Source: an uncultured Oscillospiraceae bacterium
Lineage (GTDB): Bacteria; Bacillota; Clostridia; Oscillospirales; Oscillospiraceae
Length of the DNA stretch: 42,381 nt
Direction: 5' to 3'
Assembly: GCA_944385125.1 (NCBI GenBank)
Contig: CALWVZ010000012.1
Span: 1 to 42,381, forward strand
The translations under genes were made by a program, and so were the position numbers. Below, in pieces: positions 1 to 7,105 of the stretch; within the stretch, counting starts at the first letter, position 1, and each line of letters starts with the position of its first letter. The notes under the pieces are model-generated. The model was not told the origin of the DNA, searched no databases, and saw only the letters and a list, made by a program, of their open reading frames with translations.

Positions 1-74
1 CGCACGTCCAGGTGCTGCTGGTCTATCATTTCTATTGTTTGCAGTATCTCGCTGCTGTTTATAAGATAGCTCAT
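1..74 (-). CDS. UPF0210 (PFL/DUF711) family protein, N-terminal fragment
   Basis: Only the first 24 codons lie in the window; the rest continues beyond base 1. The visible start reads MSYLINSSEILQTIEMIDQQ, which resembles the usual N-terminus of UPF0210 proteins (a helix ending in a 'NLDVRT'-like segment). A GAGGT ribosome binding site lies 6 bases before the ATG. The gene follows the ACT-domain gene by 8 bases, and the UPF0237-UPF0210 pairing is a well-known conserved neighbourhood in Firmicutes. The biochemical function of UPF0210 is unsettled. Family assignment rests on the short N-terminus plus the neighbour, so it is good but not certain. Confidence 0.75.
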   Translation of the reverse strand, partial: MSYLINSSEILQTIEMIDQQHLDV

Positions 75-82
75 GGTGTACC

Positions 83-352
83 TCAGATCCTGTGCATTGC
101 CTCGAATATATCCTGACGCTGGACATGGATGTCCAGTCCCCGCTCCATGCCCTTGTCCTTCAGCTGCTGGGAGAGAGTATCAAAGGGCAGCTTGCAGTCC
201 GCCAGGTCCACCAGCATTATCATGGCGAAATATTCCTGCATCAGAGTCTGGCTGATATCCAGTATGTTTATCTCGTTTTCCGCCAGCAGGGTGGTCACAT
301 AGGCGGTGATGCCCTTGGAGTCCTTGGCAAAAACGCTGACTATTGCTTTCAT
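83..352 (-). CDS. ACT domain protein, UPF0237 family
   Basis: An 89-residue protein made almost entirely of one ACT domain (residues about 3-75), opening with the beta strand MKAIVSVFAKDSKGITAYVT followed by a helix containing AENEINILDISQT. This matches the length and pattern of UPF0237 proteins. ACT domains bind amino acids or other small ligands, usually as dimers; no ligand can be read from the sequence. It is preceded by GAGGTGAAGCAATG and a promoter at 384-411. It is the first gene of a two-gene operon with the UPF0210 gene, and a regulatory or sensing role for that partner is an inference. Confidence 0.9.
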   Translation of the reverse strand: MKAIVSVFAKDSKGITAYVTTLLAENEINILDISQTLMQEYFAMIMLVDLADCKLPFDTLSQQLKDKGMERGLDIHVQRQDIFEAMHRI

Positions 353-383
353 TGCTTCACCTCATTGTTTTTTTAACACTGTC

Positions 384-411
384 ATTATACAGATAAATGG
401 GGAAATTTCAA
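384..411 (-). promoter_or_regulatory. Sigma-A promoter of the ACT/UPF0210 operon
   Basis: On the minus strand TTGAAA (411-406), a 16-base spacer and TATAAT (389-384) lie about 30 bases before the ACT-domain start codon. Confidence 0.7.
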
Positions 412-422
412 TAGCATATAGC

Positions 423-452
423 AAAAAGAGGGCCCGGCGGGACCCTCTTTTT
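423..452 (-). terminator. Intrinsic terminator after the MBL hydrolase gene
   Basis: Ten-base arms (AAAAAGAGGG at 423-432, CCCTCTTTTT at 443-452) around a GC-rich loop. Read on the minus strand, the 3' arm ends in five T. It closes the operon that ends with the MBL gene at 473. Confidence 0.85.
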
Positions 453-472
453 CCATATTGTACGGCGCTTCC

Positions 473-1351
473 CTATATACTCCGCCACAGCAGGCGGCAG
501 TCGTCAAAGACGGCCTCCATCCTCCCGCTCTCCTTGAGCCAGCTGAGGAAGGAGCGCACGGTGCTGCCCACCAGGGCGTACTGCTCGAAATTCAAGGCCA
601 GCTCATAGGCTTTGAAGAGCTTCTGCAAAAGCTCCTCGAACATCAGGGGCTCCCGGCACATCTCCAGCATGCGCCCGGCTATCTCCTTCACCTTGTCGAT
701 ATTGTACTGGGCCAGGGGAGCGATATCCTCCGTGGCCTGGGCGTGGGCCGGGACAAAGAGCTTTGCCTCCATTGCCTTCACCTTTTCCAGAGTGTCCAGA
801 TAGGCGGCCACGTCATAGATGAAGGCCACCTGATATTTCTCCAGAGTCTCCCGGCTGGACAGGCAGTCGGCCAGGTATACCACATCGTCCGCCGTGCGGT
901 AGCCCACCATGTTGAAAAAGTGGCCGGGCAGCTCTATAAGCTCCATGCCTTCCGGCAGCTTGTCCTTTGTGAGATACTCCGTGTCGCTCTCCTGGGCCAG
1001 GAGGAACTTGTGCCTGAGCTCTTTGGGAGGGAAGGCCCCGTAGAGGAAGGCGGGCTCCAGGATGGGGTGGCGGTTCACCACGCAGTCTATCCCCGGGGCG
1101 TAGATCTTGCAGCCGGTCTGCTGCTGGAGGTAGCGGTTGCCCCCGTTGTGGTCGGCGTTGGCATGGGTGTTGTATATGGCAGTGAGCTTCCAGCCCTTCT
1201 CGTCCAGGAGCTTACGCACCCGGCGGCCGGCGTCCTTGTCGTTGCCGCTGTCTATGAGGCACACCTGCTTCTCGTCCAGGCGCACCAGGCCTATCTTGGC
1301 CGGGCTCTGGATATAGTAGCTGTTCCCCAGGGCCTGATAAAGTTCGTACAT
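473..1351 (-). CDS. MBL-fold metallo-hydrolase with HxNxDH metal motif
   Basis: A 292-residue metallo-beta-lactamase-fold protein. The core strands carry CLIDSGNDKDAG (about residues 31-42) and the metal motif NTHANADHNGG (H63, N65, D67, H68), with GHFFNMVGY and VYLADCLSS further on as the later metal-ligand loops. The canonical second His of HxHxDH is Asn here. I recall this TH(S/A)NADH form as a recognisable clostridial subfamily, so it may not mean loss of activity. Substrate is unknown. The start is fixed by AAAAGGAGG seven bases upstream, which overlaps the end of the preceding MotB-like gene (13-base gap). It is therefore the last gene of the pepF/MotA-like/MotB-like cluster. Confidence 0.85.
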   Translation of the reverse strand: MYELYQALGNSYYIQSPAKIGLVRLDEKQVCLIDSGNDKDAGRRVRKLLDEKGWKLTAIYNTHANADHNGGNRYLQQQTGCKIYAPGIDCVVNRHPILEPAFLYGAFPPKELRHKFLLAQESDTEYLTKDKLPEGMELIELPGHFFNMVGYRTADDVVYLADCLSSRETLEKYQVAFIYDVAAYLDTLEKVKAMEAKLFVPAHAQATEDIAPLAQYNIDKVKEIAGRMLEMCREPLMFEELLQKLFKAYELALNFEQYALVGSTVRSFLSWLKESGRMEAVFDDCRLLWRSI

Positions 1352-1364
1352 GTCTGTCCTCCTT

Positions 1365-2330
1365 TTAAGCCGCCGGAGAGGGCGAGGGGCTGGCCTGGGG
1401 GGCGAGCTCCGTCCCTGGCAGCTCCATAGCCAGGTAGTTGTCCACTATCTCCAGCACGGTGTCGTCCTTGAGTATCATGGATATCTCTATACGCCGGTTG
1501 GCGGCCTTGCCCTCCTCGGTGTCGTTGGAGGCCACGGGCCTTGTGGCCCCGTAGCCGGCGGCGCAGAAGTACTGGGCGTAACTGTTGAGGATGCCGTTTT
1601 TCCCGGCGAGCAGATAACTTATGACGGAGTTTGCCCTGTCGGTGGACAGATCCCGGTTGGTCTGGGCGGTGCCGGTTATGTCCGTGTGGCCGGAGATGAC
1701 TATGCTGTCCACGTACTTGGCGTTCTCTCCATCGCTGAGGAACTTGTAAAACACATCCACCAGCTCATCCAAGACTCCTACGCTGTCCGGCTTTATATCC
1801 GCCGAGCCCAGGTCGAAGAGCACGCTGTCGGAGAGGATGATGTTGCCGTTGTCGCCGATGCTCACCTTGGAAGCGTCCCCCATGACCTCCACGATGCTCT
1901 GGCGTATCTGCTCCAGGATGGACAGGCGCAGCACCGCTATGGTCTGCATCTGGTTTCGCATATCGGTGAGCTCCTCGTTTGCCGCCAGGAGATAGGCCTC
2001 CTGCCGGCCTATGAGCTCTTGCTGGGCCTCCAGCTTTTCCGTCTGCTGGACTATCTGGAGGGAGTAGTCCTCTATCTGGTCCTGTTTAAGATTCAGTTCG
2101 TCGGTGAGGCTCTCCAGCTGTTCCTGAGTCAGCTGCACCTGGAGCCTTGTGTTCTCCAGCACCTCCTGGGTGTTCTGCAGGTCGTTGCCCGTCACCAGAT
2201 TCTGTATGTAGGACAGAAGCATCAGGAAAAACAGGATCAGGGCAACGGCGCTCATCATATCCGCATAGGAGGGCCAGAAGCCCTGCTCACCGCCGGATTC
2301 CGGGTGCCTGTAGCTGCCTGTTCTTCTCAT
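1365..2330 (-). CDS. MotB/OmpA-like stator protein, peptidoglycan-binding
   Basis: 321 residues. A short cytoplasmic N-terminus leads into one membrane segment (about 20-42) containing SYADMMSAVALILFFLMLL, where D24 sits at the position of the proton-binding Asp of MotB. A long coiled coil follows (about 50-135, rich in Q, E and L), then an OmpA-like domain (about 160-290) with GHTDITGTAQTNRDLSTDRA and NRRIEI, the usual peptidoglycan-binding signatures. The C-terminal tail is rich in Pro and Ser. It overlaps the MotA-like gene by ATGA, so the two are translationally coupled. No flagellar or chemotaxis genes are in the window. It could be a dedicated force-generating unit, as in ZorB or TolR/ExbD-type systems; that part is inference. 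Confidence 0.85.
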   Translation of the reverse strand: MRRTGSYRHPESGGEQGFWPSYADMMSAVALILFFLMLLSYIQNLVTGNDLQNTQEVLENTRLQVQLTQEQLESLTDELNLKQDQIEDYSLQIVQQTEKLEAQQELIGRQEAYLLAANEELTDMRNQMQTIAVLRLSILEQIRQSIVEVMGDASKVSIGDNGNIILSDSVLFDLGSADIKPDSVGVLDELVDVFYKFLSDGENAKYVDSIVISGHTDITGTAQTNRDLSTDRANSVISYLLAGKNGILNSYAQYFCAAGYGATRPVASNDTEEGKAANRRIEISMILKDDTVLEIVDNYLAMELPGTELAPQASPSPSPAA

Positions 2331-3241
2331 TGCCGGCCGCTCCTTTCAATCCCCCGGGAGGCGGAGCGCAGCACGCCCACCAGATCCCGGATGCATACGT
2401 CCAGCCTCTCCACGGTGCCCCGCAGATTGTAGTCGAATTCCGAGAAGTCCCGCACGCCCTCGTTGAAGCCGTCCACGGTGCGGCCAAATTCCGCCAGGGG
2501 CTCCTTGGCGGCGGAGAGGGTCAGCTTCATCTCGTCGGTGGACTGCTTTAAAGTCCTGTCCATACTGGCGGCGGCGGAGTCCAGAGCCCGTATCATCTGG
2601 TGGACCAGCTGCACGTCGTCCTTGGCCCGCTCCGTAGGCAGGGTGGGGGCCAGTTCGTGGTCCAGCCACAGCTCCACCTGGGTCTCCAGTTTTTCCCTCT
2701 GGGCCTGGGGGCTGAACACCGAGCGCAGCAAGGTCAGTATTATGGAGCAGGCCACGCCTGCCAGGGAGGTATAGAAGGCCACGCCCATGCCCGACAGGGC
2801 GGACATGAGCCCGGTGCCCACGCTGTCCAGAACGCTGAGCCACTGGTCGGTGTTGCTGTAGCCGATGAGCTCTGTAAGAGAGGATACGGAGAGGCTCAAT
2901 CCCAGGAAGGTGCCGAAGAGCCCCAGAGTCACGAAGAGGGAGACGGCGTTGTTTATGAATCGCTCGATGAGCAGCAGTCCCGGCAGCTTCACGCTGACGG
3001 CGTTGGCCACCAGGGCCGGGGTGTTCACCTCCTGGCCGTACTTCTTGTAGGCCTGGGAGAAATCCTCCTTAACATAGCGGAGGAAGCCCCCGCTCTTGTC
3101 CCCGGAGCCGGCCACGGCGGCGCTCAGGAATTTGTAGCGTGCGCTGAGATAGAGCAGCAGGACCACCGCCAAAACGAACAGGGCCACAATGGCCGTTATC
3201 ACGATGACGCCCACGGGGAGCATTCCCTTTATATCCGGCAT
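2327..3241 (-). CDS. MotA/TolQ/ExbB-family proton channel-like protein
   Basis: 304 residues with three predicted membrane segments (about 9-33, 97-121 and 144-172), an ExbB/TolQ-like topology. The second contains SLFVTLGLFGTFLGLSLSVS and the third GTGLMSALSGMGVAFYTSLA, the small-residue and Thr-rich pore helices of the family. The region from 180 to 304 is a cytoplasmic, mostly helical tail, shorter than the long tail of Zorya ZorA proteins. Its stop overlaps the start of the MotB-like gene by 4 bases. The pair should form a pentamer-dimer ion-driven motor. What it drives is unknown, since no flagellar, Tol or Zorya effector gene is adjacent. The gene starts 62 bases after pepF, so it may share that transcript. 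Confidence 0.82.
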   Translation of the reverse strand: MPDIKGMLPVGVIVITAIVALFVLAVVLLLYLSARYKFLSAAVAGSGDKSGGFLRYVKEDFSQAYKKYGQEVNTPALVANAVSVKLPGLLLIERFINNAVSLFVTLGLFGTFLGLSLSVSSLTELIGYSNTDQWLSVLDSVGTGLMSALSGMGVAFYTSLAGVACSIILTLLRSVFSPQAQREKLETQVELWLDHELAPTLPTERAKDDVQLVHQMIRALDSAAASMDRTLKQSTDEMKLTLSAAKEPLAEFGRTVDGFNEGVRDFSEFDYNLRGTVERLDVCIRDLVGVLRSASRGIERSGRQ

Positions 3242-3303
3242 ATCCTTATCCTCCTGTATTTATCTTTATAATGTCTTTTCCAAGACCTGCCTTTAATTTG
3301 ACG

Positions 3304-5103
3304 TTATATCAGTTCTTCCAGTTCCCCTATCAGCTCATTAAAAAGTCTTAAGGCCGCCGCCACGGGCTCTGGGCTGGCCATATCCACCCCGGCGATCTTC
3401 AGCAGGCTGATGGGGTCGGAGCTGCCGCCGGAGGAGAGGAACCTCTTGTAGTCCTCCACCGCCGGCGCCCCCTCGGTGAGAATGCGCTGGGCTATGGCCG
3501 CAGCGGCGGCGAAGCCGGTGGCGTACTGGAACACATAGTAATTATAGAAGAAGTGGGGTATTCTGGCCCACTCCAGGCCGATGAGCTCGTCGGAGACCAT
3601 ATCCGGCCCGAAGTACAGCTTGTTGAGCTCCAGATACTTTCTGCACAGCTCCTCGGCGGTGAGGCTCTCCCCGGCCCAGGACATGCGGCCCATCTCCAGC
3701 TCGAACTCGGCAAACATGGTCTGGCGGTAAATGGTGCCCTTGAACTGGTCCAGGAAATGGTTTATCAGATAGGCCCGGCCCTTGGGCTCGTTAGTCTGCT
3801 CCAGGAGCCGGCGCATCAAAAGTATCTCGTTGCAGGTGGAGGCCACCTCCGCCACAAAAATGACGTAATCGCTGGTGCTTACCGGCTGGTTCTTGCAGCT
3901 GTAATAGCTGTGGAGGGCGTGGCCCATCTCATGGGCAATGGTGAACATGGACTCCAGATTGTCCTTGTGGTTGAGCAGCACATAGGGGTGGGGGCGGGAG
4001 ACGCCGGAGGAATAGGCGCCGCTGCGCTTGCCCTGATTTTCATACACGTCTATCCAGCGCCCATCAAAGCCCTTTTTCAGCAGCTCCACATAGTCCTCCC
4101 CCAGCACGCTGAGGGCGGAGAGCACCGTCTCCTTGGCCTGTTCGTAGCTTATCTTCTCTGCCGCATCGGAGACGATGGGGGTATACACGTCGTACATGTG
4201 CAGCTCCTCCACTCCCAGGGCCCTTTTTCTCAGGCGCACATAGCGGTACATGGCCTCCATATTGTCATGGACGGCGGATATGAGATTCATGTAGACCTCC
4301 TCCGGCACCTCGGTGGCGTCCAGGGCGGCGGAGAGTGTGGAGGGATATTTCCTGGCCCGGGCAAAGAAGTTAAGCTGCTTGAACTGGGCGTCCAAAATGG
4401 AGGCCACGGTGTTTTTGAACTCCCCGTAGCGCTTGAAGCAATTTTCAAAGGCGCTCTTTCTCAGGGCCCTGTCGCCGCTCTCCATAAGGGGCACCAGGGT
4501 GCCGGAGCTGAGGGGGTGCTTCTCGCCCCTGGAGTCCACTGCATCCTCAAAGCGCAGGTCGGCGTTTCTCAAGGCCCCGCCTATGCTGTCCGGGCTGTCG
4601 GCCATCTCCCCTGCGGCGGAGAGCAGCTTCTCCTCCGCCGGCGAGAGGATGTGCTCCGCCCGGCGGCGTATCCTGTATAGGCTGCGCCGGTACTCCTCCA
4701 GCTCCGGGCAGGCGGCGTAAAAGCCCTTCAGGCGCTCCTCCGGGATGGCCATTATCTCCGGCCTGGCAAAGGCCGTGGCCTCGGAAGCCTCTACGCAGCG
4801 GCGCATTGCCTTGCCCCGCATGTCCTGGTAAAAGCCCTTGGCCAGGTCCTGGTCGGCCTTGCAGCTTGCGTATCCTGTGAGCTTTTCCAGCCTTACGGAG
4901 AGCTCATCGTCCAGGCGCAGAAAGCTCAGCAGAGTGTCTGCGCTCTCACCCAGCCTTCCCCGAAACTTCTCCAGCTCCGCCGGAGCGGACCCCAGAGCGT
5001 CAAATTCCTCCGCCCACTTTTCATCGCTTTCGTATATCTCATTCAGATTCCAGGTGTACTCCTGGGGTATCTCTTCTCTTGCAGGTATTTTTCCCTTTGT
5101 CAT
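3304..5103 (-). CDS. pepF: Oligoendopeptidase F, M3 family zinc peptidase
   Basis: 599 residues from the ATG at 5103, which has GGAGG eight bases upstream; a longer in-frame reading to 5181 has no binding site and would run into the promoter. An N-terminal oligopeptidase F helical domain (about 10-190) precedes the M3 catalytic domain. The zinc site is HEMGH at residues 391-395, with the third ligand in VAEVASTCNE about 25 residues later. These cytoplasmic enzymes cut short peptides of roughly 7-17 residues. Length is normal for PepF (about 600). The gene leads a minus-strand series with the MotA/MotB-like pair and the MBL protein; a functional link to those is not evident. Confidence 0.95.
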   Translation of the reverse strand: MTKGKIPAREEIPQEYTWNLNEIYESDEKWAEEFDALGSAPAELEKFRGRLGESADTLLSFLRLDDELSVRLEKLTGYASCKADQDLAKGFYQDMRGKAMRRCVEASEATAFARPEIMAIPEERLKGFYAACPELEEYRRSLYRIRRRAEHILSPAEEKLLSAAGEMADSPDSIGGALRNADLRFEDAVDSRGEKHPLSSGTLVPLMESGDRALRKSAFENCFKRYGEFKNTVASILDAQFKQLNFFARARKYPSTLSAALDATEVPEEVYMNLISAVHDNMEAMYRYVRLRKRALGVEELHMYDVYTPIVSDAAEKISYEQAKETVLSALSVLGEDYVELLKKGFDGRWIDVYENQGKRSGAYSSGVSRPHPYVLLNHKDNLESMFTIAHEMGHALHSYYSCKNQPVSTSDYVIFVAEVASTCNEILLMRRLLEQTNEPKGRAYLINHFLDQFKGTIYRQTMFAEFELEMGRMSWAGESLTAEELCRKYLELNKLYFGPDMVSDELIGLEWARIPHFFYNYYVFQYATGFAAAAAIAQRILTEGAPAVEDYKRFLSSGGSSDPISLLKIAGVDMASPEPVAAALRLFNELIGELEELI

Positions 5104-5152
5104 ACTGATCCTCCATAAACATTTACAGGCGGACAAGCGCCCTTTTTTTAGC

Positions 5153-5181
5153 ATTATAACATAAGCCCACACAGGCTGCAA
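5153..5181 (-). promoter_or_regulatory. Promoter of pepF
   Basis: Minus strand TTGCAG (5181-5176), a 17-base spacer and TATAAT (5158-5153), about 50 bases before the pepF ATG. The -10 is perfect and the -35 is moderate. Confidence 0.6.
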
Positions 5182-5233
5182 ATACCGGGCTTTCCCTGAA
5201 TATAGATATATAAAACCGTATAAGGAGCAGCCT

Positions 5234-6361
5234 ATGGAAATTTATATCGCCCGACCGGGAGACAATCTCCCCTCCGTGGCCCGCAGTTTCGGCCTGGAGG
5301 CGGAAAATATACAGCGTCTCAACCAGCTCTCAGACCCCCGCCGGCTCAGCCCCGGCCTCAGCCTGGTCCTGGACACGGGCCAGACCAAGACCCCCAGGAG
5401 CGTGGAGCTCTGCGCCGCTTTGAGTCCCGGTGCGGAGGGCGAGCTGCTGGAAGAACTGCTGCCGGGACTCAGCTGGCTCTGTGTCAGGGGCGGCGCCGTC
5501 AGCCCTCAGGCTCAGCTGGGTCTGCCTGAGGCCGGCGAGCTGCTGCGCCTTGCGGCGGAGCACTCCGTGCAGCCTCTCCTCAGCCTCAGCAACCTGGCTC
5601 AGGGCGGCTTTTCCTCTCTGCTGGCCCACCGGCTGTTCACTCAGCCCGACTGCGTCCGGGACCTGGCCGCCCGGCTGCCGCAGCTGCTGGATGAGGGCGG
5701 CTACCGGGGAGTGGAGCTTAACTTCCAGTACCTCTTTGCCTTTGACCGGGATAACTACAGCCGCTTTGCCCTTATGCTGGCCCGATCTCTCCATGCCTCC
5801 GGCCATTATCTCTTTGTATCTCTGGCCCCCAAGACCACAGTCACGGAGGAATCCCCCCTGTGCGCAGGGCAGGATCATCAGGCTCTGGGCCGCTGCGCCG
5901 ACCGGGTGATACTCCTCTGCCATGACTGGGGCGGTCCTTTTACCGCTCCCCAGGCCATATCCCCGGCGGACAGGGCTGCGGCGGCGATAAGCTATGCCTC
6001 CTCGTTGATACCGCCCGGGAAGACCCTGCTGAGCCTGTCCAGCGTCGGCTGCAGCTGGGACCTGCCCTGGCGTCAGGGGGAGGAGGGGCGGCCGCTGCCC
6101 TGCCGTCTTGCCGCAGACATGGCCATATCCACGGGGGCGGAGATAAAGTTCGACCGCAGCGCCCAGGCCCCCTTTTTTACCTGCGGCTCCCAGGCTTGCC
6201 GGCGGGTGGTCTGGTTTGAAGATGCCCGTTCCTTATCTTCACGCATCTCTCTGGCAGAGGATGCGGCTTTGGCCGGGCTGAGCCTGCGGACGGGAGACAG
6301 ACTGTACCGCCCGGGGCTCAGTCTGCTGTTCAGCCGCTGCGCCGGAGAAAAATTAATCTGA
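5234..6361 (+). CDS. LysM domain plus GH18-fold protein, probably catalytically inactive
   Basis: 375 residues with AAGGAG just upstream of the ATG. A LysM peptidoglycan-binding domain (about 2-46) is followed by a GH18-type TIM barrel (about 55-365), the architecture of spore cortex hydrolases such as YaaH/SleL. There is no signal peptide. The GH18 active-site strand, normally D-G-x-D-x-D-x-E, reads YRGVELNFQY here (residues 157-166): the catalytic Glu is Gln165, and the first two Asp positions are Arg and Glu. GH18 hydrolysis needs that Glu, so I infer a non-hydrolytic, carbohydrate-binding or structural role. The 3' end overlaps the convergent XRE gene by 9 bases. Confidence 0.85.
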   Translation: MEIYIARPGDNLPSVARSFGLEAENIQRLNQLSDPRRLSPGLSLVLDTGQTKTPRSVELCAALSPGAEGELLEELLPGLSWLCVRGGAVSPQAQLGLPEAGELLRLAAEHSVQPLLSLSNLAQGGFSSLLAHRLFTQPDCVRDLAARLPQLLDEGGYRGVELNFQYLFAFDRDNYSRFALMLARSLHASGHYLFVSLAPKTTVTEESPLCAGQDHQALGRCADRVILLCHDWGGPFTAPQAISPADRAAAAISYASSLIPPGKTLLSLSSVGCSWDLPWRQGEEGRPLPCRLAADMAISTGAEIKFDRSAQAPFFTCGSQACRRVVWFEDARSLSSRISLAEDAALAGLSLRTGDRLYRPGLSLLFSRCAGEKLI

Positions 6362-6688
6362 GGCCCCCGCCAGCTCCAGGCAGCAATCGATCACCGTTTC
6401 CAGCTTTTGCAGCTGCTCCGGCCTCAGCCTGGCCAGCTTTGCGGCTATCCTGGCGCACTCCCGCTCCCCGGCGCTGCCGGTGAGTATATAGTCGGCGCTT
6501 ATATCCAGAGCGGCGCACAGCTTTATAAGATTCTCCGGCCTGATGGCCTTTCTGCCCTGTTCGGCGTAGGATATCATCTGGATGGAAACGTCCATTCTGT
6601 CCGCCAGCTCCTCTTGGGTCATCCGCAGCTGCCGCCGCCTGGTCATTATCCTTTCGCCGATCTTCCTCAATATCTCCTCATTCCCCAT
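6353..6688 (-). CDS. XRE-family helix-turn-helix regulator
   Basis: 111 residues. The Cro/C1-type HTH occupies about residues 8-62 (RRRQLRMTQEELADRMDVS, then IQMISYAEQGRKAIRPENLI). The C-terminal third is a helical, Leu/Arg-rich segment that may dimerise. The ATG is preceded by AAAGGAGAG. It is transcribed away from three CCATGG-centred sites at 6737-6786, which also cover a plus-strand promoter, so autoregulation and control of the small divergent ORF is a natural guess. It overlaps the end of the LysM-GH18 gene tail to tail. Confidence 0.9.
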   Translation of the reverse strand: MGNEEILRKIGERIMTRRRQLRMTQEELADRMDVSIQMISYAEQGRKAIRPENLIKLCAALDISADYILTGSAGERECARIAAKLARLRPEQLQKLETVIDCCLELAGASD

Positions 6689-6736
6689 GGCCTTTTCTCT
6701 CCTTTTATTCTTAATCTATGGATTAAATGATAACAA

Positions 6737-6786
6737 CCATGGGCGGGATTTATAATAAACCATGGTTGACTTTATACATCCCATGG
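6737..6786. promoter_or_regulatory. Three CCATGG-centred operator-like sites
   Basis: Palindromic CCATGG cores lie at 6737-6742, 6760-6765 and 6781-6786, spaced 23 and 21 bases (about two helical turns). The middle one extends to the near-perfect palindrome AACCATGGTT. The middle site abuts the -35 and the third lies inside the spacer of the plus-strand promoter. They fit operators for the adjacent XRE regulator; no binding data can be inferred beyond position and repetition. Confidence 0.5.
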
Positions 6787-7040
6787 TTTATAATCTTAAA
6801 AAACCGGGATATGTACCAGGGCATGGAGAGGCGCAAAGGGACAATGAAGAACAGGCGGGAGCTGAGGCTGAAGATTTTTCTCTTTATGCCCAGGCAGAGG
6901 TGGCCTTTCAGCTGGGCGGAGATATGCTGCCTCTGGCCCGGCGGCGGGCGCAGGAGGCTCTGGAGCTGATGGCGGGGCTGGAGCATCCAGACCGTGAGGA
7001 ACAGCGGATGGCAGAGGAGCTCAGGGAACAGATGAAATGA
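6762..7040 (+). CDS. Small acidic helical protein, start uncertain or frameshifted
   Basis: The reading frame ending at 7040 has clear coding character in its last 60 codons: an amphipathic helix with FSLYAQAEVAFQLGG, then LARRRAQEALELMAGL and repeated Glu/Arg ending in ELREQMK. It is closed by a hairpin at 7045-7068. The nominal ATG at 6762 lies upstream of the promoter's predicted start point (about 6801), and no well-placed in-frame start with a binding site follows it; GTG at 6900 is the nearest candidate. A different frame has AAAGGGACAATG near 6843, so a frameshift joining the two is possible. No family is recognised. Confidence 0.4.
   Translation: MVDFIHPMVYNLKKPGYVPGHGEAQRDNEEQAGAEAEDFSLYAQAEVAFQLGGDMLPLARRRAQEALELMAGLEHPDREEQRMAEELREQMK
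6766..6794 (+). promoter_or_regulatory. Strong sigma-A promoter divergent from the XRE gene
   Basis: TTGACT (6766-6771), a 17-base spacer and a perfect TATAAT (6789-6794). Transcription would start near 6801 and run into the small ORF ending at 7040 and the hairpin at 7045-7068. Confidence 0.7.
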
Positions 7041-7044
7041 TTTT

Positions 7045-7068
7045 GGGCGGCCGCTTATGCGGCCGCCC
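7045..7068 (+). terminator. Hairpin, probable terminator
   Basis: Perfect 10-base arms GGGCGGCCGC / GCGGCCGCCC with loop TTAT, five bases after the stop at 7040. Only a short T run follows, so it would be a weak terminator. Confidence 0.55.
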
Positions 7069-7105
7069 TTACTGCTGTGGATGAGGCCGGGAGGAAAGGG
7101 TCTTT

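Noticed and set aside
473-3241. A complete Zorya defence system
   Set aside because: Only ZorA/ZorB-like proteins are present. No ZorC, ZorD or ZorE nuclease or helicase gene adjoins, and the MotA-like tail is short.
6727-6969. Alternative plus-strand frame beginning at 6727
   Set aside because: Its C-terminal part is Trp/Arg/Pro-rich and ends without a terminator, unlike the frame ending at 7040, which shows coding character.
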